Source: UBA10677 sp045654245 | GTDB lineage: Bacteria > Bacillota > Clostridia > Christensenellales > Pumilibacteraceae | Length of the DNA: 45,185 nt | Assembly (NCBI GenBank): GCA_045654245.1 | Contig: JAZOMX010000001.1 | Span: 1-45,185, forward strand | Direction of reading: 5' to 3' | Shown: positions 39,912-45,185 of the stretch, in pieces | Numbering within the stretch: the first letter of the stretch is position 1 | Layout: each line of letters starts with the position of its first letter | Translations under genes and position numbers: made by a program | The notes under the pieces: model-generated | Databases searched by the model: none | What the model was told of the DNA's origin: nothing | The model's input: only the letters and a program-made list of their open reading frames with translations

Positions 39912-40652
39912 GTGAGCGAGAGAAGAATTAAAATCGTCGTTGATTATATCGGAACGGCGTATCACGGCTGGCAAGTTCAGCCTAGTCACGACACCGTTCA
40001 ACAGCGTTTACAAGACGCCTTGACCTCGCTAACGGGAGAAAAAACTAGCGTTACGGGGAGCGGACGGACTGATGCAGGCGTGCACGCGCTCTATCAAGTA
40101 GCGCACTTTGATACGAATTCAAAAATTCCCGTTAAGAATTTCGTAAGTGGGCTTAACCATTTTCTTCCGCCCGACATAAGAGTATTGTCGGCTCGAGAGG
40201 TTAAAAACGATTTTCACGCTCGTTTTTCGGCAAAGAACAAGACTTATTCGTATCTAATCTACGAGAGCGAAGTGGATAAAGCGGTTTACTATAACCGTGC
40301 CGTAAGAATAAAAGAAAAACTAAATCTTTCCGCTATGCGAGATTGTGCGCTTGAAATAGTGGGAGAGCGTGATTTTACTTCGCTTATGAGTACGGGCTCG
40401 GAGGTAACGAGCGCAGTTAGAAAAGTGACTTCGCTTACCGTTACTCGTTCTGGTGGACTGGTCAAAATCACGGTAACGGCGAACGGGTTTTTATACAATA
40501 TGGTTCGTCTTATTGCAGGAGTTTTGGTGCGAGCAGGCAAGGGCGAAATTACGAAAGAGCAAGTGAAAAGTCTTATCGAGGCTAAGAGTAAGGACGCATT
40601 TAGGGAAGTTATGCCTGCTTGTGGACTATACCTTGTCAAAGTGAGATATTAA
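39912..40652 (+). CDS. truA: tRNA pseudouridine(38-40) synthase TruA
   Basis: This 246-residue enzyme makes pseudouridine in the anticodon stem-loop. Catalytic D54 lies in GSGRTDAGVHA (49-59); YHGWQVQP (18-25) and NGFLYNMVRLIAG near the C-terminus are family motifs. The start is GTG 39912 with AGGAGGGG upstream. Placement after ecfT is conserved in Firmicutes; the usual followers rplM-rpsI are absent here. Confidence 0.96.
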   Translation: MSERRIKIVVDYIGTAYHGWQVQPSHDTVQQRLQDALTSLTGEKTSVTGSGRTDAGVHALYQVAHFDTNSKIPVKNFVSGLNHFLPPDIRVLSAREVKNDFHARFSAKNKTYSYLIYESEVDKAVYYNRAVRIKEKLNLSAMRDCALEIVGERDFTSLMSTGSEVTSAVRKVTSLTVTRSGGLVKITVTANGFLYNMVRLIAGVLVRAGKGEITKEQVKSLIEAKSKDAFREVMPACGLYLVKVRY

Positions 40653-40660
40653 CAAAAACT

Positions 40661-40696
40661 AATACAACCCGTAAAAAGGTTGTATTTATTTTTTCT
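40661..40696 (+). terminator. Terminator after truA
   Basis: AATACAACC (40661-40669) pairs with GGTTGTATT (40678-40686), then a TATTTTTT tract. The right arm contains the -35 box of the next promoter. Confidence 0.85.
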
Positions 40697-40708
40697 CTAT
40701 GGTATAAT
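40680..40708 (+). promoter_or_regulatory. Promoter of the dehydrogenase-like gene
   Basis: TTGTAT (40680-40685), 17-bp spacer, TATAAT (40703-40708). It is embedded in the truA terminator. The leader to GTG 40782 is about 67 nt. Confidence 0.7.
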
Positions 40709-40781
40709 ATAAGAACTTTCCCTAAGCGGAAAGAAAAAGCGAGAGAAATTAGAAAATTCAGTAAAAGGAAGAATCGAAATC

Positions 40782-41804
40782 GTGAAAGCTTGGAAAATTA
40801 CGGGCGAAGGTAAAGCCGTTTTAGAGGAAACTTCCGCTCAACAAGTATCCGCTACTTGTGTAAAATTGAAAATGCTAACCTCTATGATTGATACGCCCGA
40901 GGCGTATTTGTTTGGTCGTGGAGGCGGATTGCTCCCGCTAACTATGGGACGTCAAGGCGTTGGTCTCGTTGCCGAAGTGGGCAAAGAGGTAAACGCTGTT
41001 AAAAGAGGGGATATCGTTTATATTCGTCCCGTTTCTTCTTGTGGCGAGTGTAGTAATTGCAAAGCGGGTAGAAAGACGGCGTGCGAGCGTGCGTACATTT
41101 ACGGTAGAACGGTGGACGGAGTTATGAGTGACTTTGCCGTCGTTCCGCAAGAAGATTTAATCGTTTTGCCTCAAAGAATATCGCACGAAGAAGGCGTTTT
41201 TATCGAGACCGTTGCGCTTGCTATTACGGCGCTAGATAAACTCAAAATTGAAAAGGGCGAGCACCTCGTAATTCAAGGAGCGACGCTAGTCGGATTAATT
41301 TTGGCTCAAGTTGCGCTATATTATCAAGCCGTACCTATTTTGGTGGACTCAAGAGCAGATAGACTTGCGCTTGCCGAAAAACTCGGCATATATTATACGA
41401 TAAACAGCACGCAAACAGACCCCGTAAATAAGATTTTCTCGATTACCTGCGGAAAAATGGCGGAAACTATGGCTTATACGCTACTATCGGGAATTGAAGT
41501 TCAGCGCAGTTTTGATTGCATTTCGAAATATGGACGCTCCGCTTTCGTAGGGCTAGACGATTTAAGCGACGACTTGAGTTTTAATTTTATGCCATTGCTT
41601 AGAAATAGCGTGTCGGTAGAATCTGTAAGTTCGGCGGAAGATAATTATTTGTCGGCGGTAAATATGCTTGCTAGTAAATCGGTTGAAGTAACGCCGTTTA
41701 TTACGAAACGCGTAATCTTTGAAGAGGCTGGCGAGGCGGTAAAAGAAATTGCTAGCGACGTGACCAAGAATATTGCGGTTATCGTCGATTTTGAGAAAAT
41801 TTAG
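40782..41804 (+). CDS. Zinc-type alcohol dehydrogenase-like protein lacking catalytic-zinc residues
   Basis: This 340-residue protein is of the medium-chain dehydrogenase/reductase superfamily. The structural-zinc lobe is intact: C87, C90, C93, C101 in SCGECSNCKAGRKTAC. The catalytic site is not: where family members have GHE, this has GRQ (56-58), and the usual N-terminal catalytic Cys (CGTD/CGSD-like) is replaced by MIDTPEAYLF near 35-44. The Rossmann glycine motif is also altered (QGATLVGLILAQ near 164-175). It may act without catalytic zinc, like quinone reductases, or have lost dehydrogenase activity. GTG 40782 is preceded by AAGGA at a long spacing. A single-gene unit; substrate unknown. 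Confidence 0.85.
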   Translation: MKAWKITGEGKAVLEETSAQQVSATCVKLKMLTSMIDTPEAYLFGRGGGLLPLTMGRQGVGLVAEVGKEVNAVKRGDIVYIRPVSSCGECSNCKAGRKTACERAYIYGRTVDGVMSDFAVVPQEDLIVLPQRISHEEGVFIETVALAITALDKLKIEKGEHLVIQGATLVGLILAQVALYYQAVPILVDSRADRLALAEKLGIYYTINSTQTDPVNKIFSITCGKMAETMAYTLLSGIEVQRSFDCISKYGRSAFVGLDDLSDDLSFNFMPLLRNSVSVESVSSAEDNYLSAVNMLASKSVEVTPFITKRVIFEEAGEAVKEIASDVTKNIAVIVDFEKI

Positions 41805-41868
41805 TTAATTATTTAGGTAAAAAAGGGAACTAAAAGCGCAAAAAGAACGAATTTTGCGTTAAAATTAG

Positions 41869-41897
41869 TTGCCAAACGGATATTAAAATGCTATAAT
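41869..41897 (+). promoter_or_regulatory. Promoter of rpsF-ssb-rpsR
   Basis: TTGCCA (41869-41874), 17-bp spacer, TATAAT (41892-41897); transcription begins near 41904, at the first base of the leader hairpin. Confidence 0.82.
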
Positions 41898-41903
41898 ATC
41901 TAG

Positions 41904-41948
41904 GCTCGCAAAGTGCGAGCAATCCTTTCTCTCGGGGAAAACGAGGGA
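41904..41948 (+). ncRNA. Structured leader of rpsF (candidate S6:S18-type element)
   Basis: Two consecutive hairpins occupy the start of the transcript: GCTCGCA (41904-41910) with TGCGAGC (41914-41920), and TCTCTCG (41928-41934) with CGAGGGA (41942-41948). Leaders bound by the S6:S18 complex are known before rpsF in many bacteria; I cannot confirm the conserved core, so this is a positional suggestion. Confidence 0.4.
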
Positions 41949-41975
41949 CAATAGACCAAAAGGAGGTAGAAATTT

Positions 41976-42257
41976 ATGAACAAGTACGAGGTTGTGTATA
42001 TCCTTAACGCTAAACTCGACGGTGACGCAGTAGAGGCTCTTATCGAGAAGTTCAAGAGCGTCGTAACCGAGAACGGCGGTACGGTAGAGGGCGTTGATAA
42101 GTGGGGAGTTAAGAAACTCGCTTACGCTATCGATTACAAGACCGAAGGTAACTACGTTTTGATGAATTTCGAGGCAGAGGCTTCCGTGCCCGCTGAACTC
42201 GAGCGTCAAATGAGAATTGCCGACGACGTAATGAGATTTATCGTTGTAAGAAAGTAA
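41976..42257 (+). CDS. rpsF: 30S ribosomal protein S6
   Basis: This 93-residue protein pairs with S18 on the 30S platform. MNKYEVVYILNAKLDGDA at the start and KKLAYAIDYKTEGNYVLMNFEA near 45-66 (in pieces) are diagnostic. AAAGGAGGT precedes ATG 41976. Confidence 0.96.
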   Translation: MNKYEVVYILNAKLDGDAVEALIEKFKSVVTENGGTVEGVDKWGVKKLAYAIDYKTEGNYVLMNFEAEASVPAELERQMRIADDVMRFIVVRK

Positions 42258-42276
42258 GTAAAGGTGGGTTTAACTA

Positions 42277-42693
42277 ATGAATAAGTGCATTTTTATTGGT
42301 AATCTAACCCGTGACCCCGAGCATCAGACTACGGGTAGCGGAGTTTCCCTTTGCAGATTCTCGATTGCTGTAAACCGTACTTACGCTAATGCAAACGGAG
42401 AAAGAGAAGTTGATTATATCAATATCGTTGCTTGGAGAGGACTTGCAGACAACTGCGCTAAGTACCTCACCAAGGGTAGTAAAGTTTGCGTAGTAGGTAG
42501 TTTGCAAACCCGTAGTTACGAGGACAAAGACGGTAACAAGCGTTACGCTACCGATATCGTAGCCGAAGACGTGGAGTTCGTTTCTTCCCGTAACGCAGGT
42601 GGCGAGGGCGCACCCGCTCCCGCAGAGCCTAAATCGACTGGCAAGTCCACTGGCGGTCTTACGCCCGTAGAAGACGAAGATTTGCCGTTCTAA
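42277..42693 (+). CDS. ssb: Single-stranded DNA-binding protein
   Basis: This 138-residue protein has an N-terminal OB fold (1-105; MNKCIFIGNLTRDPEHQTTGSG, then FSIAVNRTY and VDYINIVAWRGLADNCAKYLTKG in pieces), a short Pro/Gly/Ser-rich linker, and the acidic tip DEDLPF that recruits repair and replication partners. Placement between rpsF and rpsR is classical. Confidence 0.97.
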   Translation: MNKCIFIGNLTRDPEHQTTGSGVSLCRFSIAVNRTYANANGEREVDYINIVAWRGLADNCAKYLTKGSKVCVVGSLQTRSYEDKDGNKRYATDIVAEDVEFVSSRNAGGEGAPAPAEPKSTGKSTGGLTPVEDEDLPF

Positions 42694-42718
42694 TTAAAAT
42701 TAAAGAGGTTTAATAATT

Positions 42719-42991
42719 ATGGATAAGAAAAATATCAACAAAAACGTTGAAATGGACGACAAGAACAAGAAGTTCAAACGCGTTCCTAAGAAAAAAGTAT
42801 GCGCTTTTTGCGTAGAGAAAGTTGAGGAAATCGATTACAAGGACGTAGCGAAACTCAAGAGATTCGTTACCGAGAAAGGTAAGATTATCCCCAGACGTGC
42901 TTCTGGCGTTTGCGCAGAGCATCAACGCCAACTAGCAGTTGCTATTAAGCGCGCTAGAGCAATTGCACTTCTTCCTTACAAGGGAGAGTAA
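42719..42991 (+). CDS. rpsR: 30S ribosomal protein S18, zinc-binding form
   Basis: This 90-residue protein has the S18 core DYKDVAKLKRFVTEKGKIIPRRASGVCAEHQRQL (about 39-72, in pieces) and a likely zinc site C28, C31, C65, H68 typical of C+ S18. A charged N-terminal extension of about 20 residues precedes it. It ends the operon before a terminator. Confidence 0.96.
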   Translation: MDKKNINKNVEMDDKNKKFKRVPKKKVCAFCVEKVEEIDYKDVAKLKRFVTEKGKIIPRRASGVCAEHQRQLAVAIKRARAIALLPYKGE

Positions 42992-43001
42992 TTAAAACGA
43001 G

Positions 43002-43031
43002 AAACGGAAAGAGTTTTCTTTCCGTTTTTTT
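43002..43031 (+). terminator. Terminator of rpsF-ssb-rpsR
   Basis: AAACGGAAAG (43002-43011) pairs with CTTTCCGTTT (43018-43027), with a 6-nt loop and further T residues to 43031. Confidence 0.9.
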
Positions 43032-43050
43032 ATTTTCTAAATAAATGTTA

Positions 43051-43079
43051 TTGCAAAAGGGGAATAGACGTGTTATAAT
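43051..43079 (+). promoter_or_regulatory. Promoter of the GH31 gene
   Basis: TTGCAA (43051-43056), 17-bp spacer, TATAAT (43074-43079). The leader is about 53 nt to ATG 43139. Confidence 0.8.
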
Positions 43080-43138
43080 AAGATTAACCTGTATAAATGA
43101 ATTTTAGCATTAGGTTGCTGGTTTTGAAGGAGAGGGAA

Positions 43139-45082
43139 ATGAACGTAATGGTGCGAAATGGCGAGATTGAGATTACTTTAGCAAACGAAGTTATCAAAAT
43201 TACGGCGTGTGGAAATAATGCTATTCGCTTTCAGGCTTTTCCAGGATGTAAAGTGGTTGATACTAACTATAATCTGATGCCTTGCTCGGTGGAGGCCGAG
43301 ATTGAGCAGAGTGAAAATTGTGTATCAATGAGAAATGGCGCGTTGTTAGTTACTGTGAGAAACGGCGAAGTGCAGTTTTATATAGATAAAAAATGCGTTA
43401 TACGTGAAAAGCGAGAATGTACTTTTGGCGGTAAAAGTCGTCAATATAGAAACGTAGGACACGAAACGTATTCCGCTGACGTTAGTTTTGAGCCGAGCGA
43501 TGAAAAACTGTTTGGTATGGGGCATTCGTGGGATAACGAATTTGACCTTAAGGGAACAGTGCACGATATAAAACATATTAACGCAAAAAGCGTAGTTCCG
43601 TACGTGTACTCTTCGCAGGGGTATGGTTTTTTGTGGAACGTTCCATCGATTGGAAGGGTGGAGTTTGCAAAAAACAGAACTAGGTGGCATAGTGACTGCT
43701 GTAAAGCGATTGATTACGTGGTTATTGCTGGTAGTCCTAAAGAGACGAGTGAGGTTTTGGCTGACCTTACTGGACATGCACCCGTTATGCCAGACTGGGC
43801 GACAGGTTTTTGGCAAAGCAGGTTGCGTTATGAAACACAGGACGAAGTTCTTTCAGTTGTTAGACGTTACCGTGAGTTAAATATTCCGCTTTCGGCTATA
43901 ATCATTGACTATTTCCATTGGACGGAGCAGGGCGATTATAAGTTTGATTCAAAGTACTGGCCCGACGTTAAGGCTATGGCGGACGAGATTCACGAAGGTA
44001 ATACCAAACTACTCGTTTCAATGTGGCCGACTGTAAACGAACGTAGCGAAAATTACAAGTATATGTATGACAACAATATGTTGATTCGTACGGCAAACGG
44101 CTCTAATAAACTGTTTGATTTTTACGGTTGGCAGGCGGAAATTGACGTGGCTAACCCTCGAACGCGTGAGTTTGTTTGGGGTAAATTAAAAGAAAATTAC
44201 GCCGACAAGGGTGTTGATGCATTTTGGTTCGACGTGTCTGAACCTGAAATTTATCCTGAACATTTTGATAACTGTATTAATTATAACGGCAGATATGATA
44301 TGACTGCACTCACTTATCCCGTTGATTATGCAAGGCTTGTTTACGAAGGACAAAAGGCTATGGGTAGGGATGATATAGTTACCCTTATTCGTGGTGGCTA
44401 TTTCGGCAGTCAAAAGTATGCCTCGCTCGTGTGGTCGGGCGATATAGCATCTACTTTTGAGAGTTTGGAACGTCAAGTTTATGCGGCTCAAAACATGGCT
44501 ATGTGTGGAATCGTGTGGTGGAATACCGATATAGGTGGCTTTTACGGCGGTGACACGGCCAGCGAATATTTTCGTGAACTAATCGTGCGGTGGTTCCAGT
44601 TTGGATTGTTTTGTCCCGTAATGCGCTTGCATGGTAGTCGCGTTCGACATAGCGAAGACCGCCCAATTATTGAACAAAGTGGCGACCCTAACGAAATTTG
44701 GAGTTTTGGCGAGCAGGCGTTTGAGATTATTAAGGGTATTTTGGCTACTCGTGAGAAATTGCGCCCATATATTAGCGAGCAAATGAAGATAGCGTCGCAA
44801 AAAGGGTGGCCGATTATTCGTCCTATGTTTTTCGAATTTCCTGACGACAAGAATTGTTGGGAAACAAAGGGACAATATATGTTTGGCGAAGATATTTTGT
44901 TTGCACCCGTGACAAAGCAGGGCGCAAAGAGCGTTTTGGCATATTTACCTAAGGGCAAGTGGGTACTTACTAAGGATGGTAAAGAATACTGTGGCGAACG
45001 CTTGTATGAAATTGACGTTGAGATAAACGAGTACGTTGCGTTCGTTAAAAAGAGTGCGAAAGTGCTAGAATGCTTTAAATAA
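43139..45082 (+). CDS. GH31 family alpha-glycosidase (alpha-glucosidase/alpha-xylosidase-like)
   Basis: This 647-residue protein has an N-terminal beta-sandwich (about 1-200), then a GH31 (beta/alpha)8 barrel. The nucleophile is D365 in WFDVSEPE and the acid/base is D435 in VWSGDIAST, spaced as in E. coli YicI. Other GH31 markers are IIDYFHWTEQGDYKFD, NTDIGGFYGG and MRLHGSR. It lacks a signal peptide, so it would act inside the cell on imported oligosaccharides or glycosides. It is shorter than YicI (about 770 residues), missing part of the C-terminal domains. ATG 43139 follows AAGGAGA; an in-frame ATG at 43097 has no ribosome site. Glucoside or xyloside specificity cannot be told. Confidence 0.93.
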   Translation: MNVMVRNGEIEITLANEVIKITACGNNAIRFQAFPGCKVVDTNYNLMPCSVEAEIEQSENCVSMRNGALLVTVRNGEVQFYIDKKCVIREKRECTFGGKSRQYRNVGHETYSADVSFEPSDEKLFGMGHSWDNEFDLKGTVHDIKHINAKSVVPYVYSSQGYGFLWNVPSIGRVEFAKNRTRWHSDCCKAIDYVVIAGSPKETSEVLADLTGHAPVMPDWATGFWQSRLRYETQDEVLSVVRRYRELNIPLSAIIIDYFHWTEQGDYKFDSKYWPDVKAMADEIHEGNTKLLVSMWPTVNERSENYKYMYDNNMLIRTANGSNKLFDFYGWQAEIDVANPRTREFVWGKLKENYADKGVDAFWFDVSEPEIYPEHFDNCINYNGRYDMTALTYPVDYARLVYEGQKAMGRDDIVTLIRGGYFGSQKYASLVWSGDIASTFESLERQVYAAQNMAMCGIVWWNTDIGGFYGGDTASEYFRELIVRWFQFGLFCPVMRLHGSRVRHSEDRPIIEQSGDPNEIWSFGEQAFEIIKGILATREKLRPYISEQMKIASQKGWPIIRPMFFEFPDDKNCWETKGQYMFGEDILFAPVTKQGAKSVLAYLPKGKWVLTKDGKEYCGERLYEIDVEINEYVAFVKKSAKVLECFK

Positions 45083-45185
45083 TTATATTTTGTAAAATCC
45101 GTCTGCCGTAGACGTCATAAATTCCTGAAATTTTGCCGGCAAACGACGTCGAAAGATTTTGTCATTTTCGTTGAAATTCTGTCTG
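45083..45185 (-). CDS. Possible 3' end of a convergent gene (partial)
   Basis: On the minus strand a frame stays open for 33 codons from the window edge to a TAA at 45085-45083, ending in TADGFYKI. Its stop lies directly against the GH31 stop, with no terminator between. An open frame this short arises by chance fairly often, so it could equally be noncoding. No family is recognised. Confidence 0.3.
   Translation of the reverse strand, partial: RQNFNENDKIFRRRLPAKFQEFMTSTADGFYKI

Overview
The window looks like a chromosomal segment from an uncultured low-to-moderate-GC Firmicute of the class Clostridia. The evidence is strong AAGGAGG-type ribosome binding sites, TTGACA-17-TATAAT promoters, intrinsic terminators, a Firmicutes-type S10-spc-alpha ribosomal superoperon with a KOW gene between map and infA, an L10 leader RNA, and ecfA1-ecfA2-ecfT-truA downstream of rplQ. 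No rRNA, tRNA, CRISPR array, transposase or prophage gene was seen. The lineage is inferred from gene content and order only.

Layout. 1-283: two copies of a 110-bp hairpin-rich repeat plus a partial third. 315-7786: a V-type ATPase operon in the order E-DUF2764-A-B-D-I-K, whose K subunit carries the Na+-site residues of the Enterococcus enzyme. 7815-8719: a lone TIM-barrel sugar isomerase/epimerase-like gene. 8845-12326: rpmG-secE-nusG-rplK-rplA, then an L10 leader with terminator, then rplJ-rplL and a terminator. The usual rpoB-rpoC continuation is absent; an unrecognised minus-strand gene (12457-12990) lies there instead. 13097-29127: a consensus promoter, a structured leader of about 210 nt, and an essentially uninterrupted run of 31 genes from rpsJ to rplQ, including secY, adk, map, infA and rpoA, with internal start points likely before the KOW gene and before rpsM.

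29195-37256: an accessory island inside the otherwise conserved rplQ-ecfA interval. It holds a 66-residue orphan, a 2203-residue membrane-anchored repeat protein on the minus strand (five near-identical 173-residue units, with more diverged copies on both sides), and an orphan parA. 37340-40652: ecfA1-ecfA2-ecfT (energizing module of an ECF vitamin/metal transporter) and truA. 40680-41804: a zinc-dehydrogenase-family gene that has lost its usual catalytic-zinc residues. 41869-43033: rpsF-ssb-rpsR with a small structured leader. 43051-45082: a cytoplasmic GH31 alpha-glycosidase, followed immediately by a possible convergent partial gene at the window edge.

How it fits together. Most of the window is core growth machinery: ribosome, protein export (SecY/SecE), transcription (alpha, NusG) and cation-coupled energetics (V-ATPase). 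The accessory content is the giant repeat protein, the zinc-site-less dehydrogenase, the GH31 enzyme and the intergenic repeats. The giant protein is the most unusual object: a tandem beta-rich modular extracytoplasmic protein with recent internal duplication, next to a ParA ATPase that has no ParB partner here.
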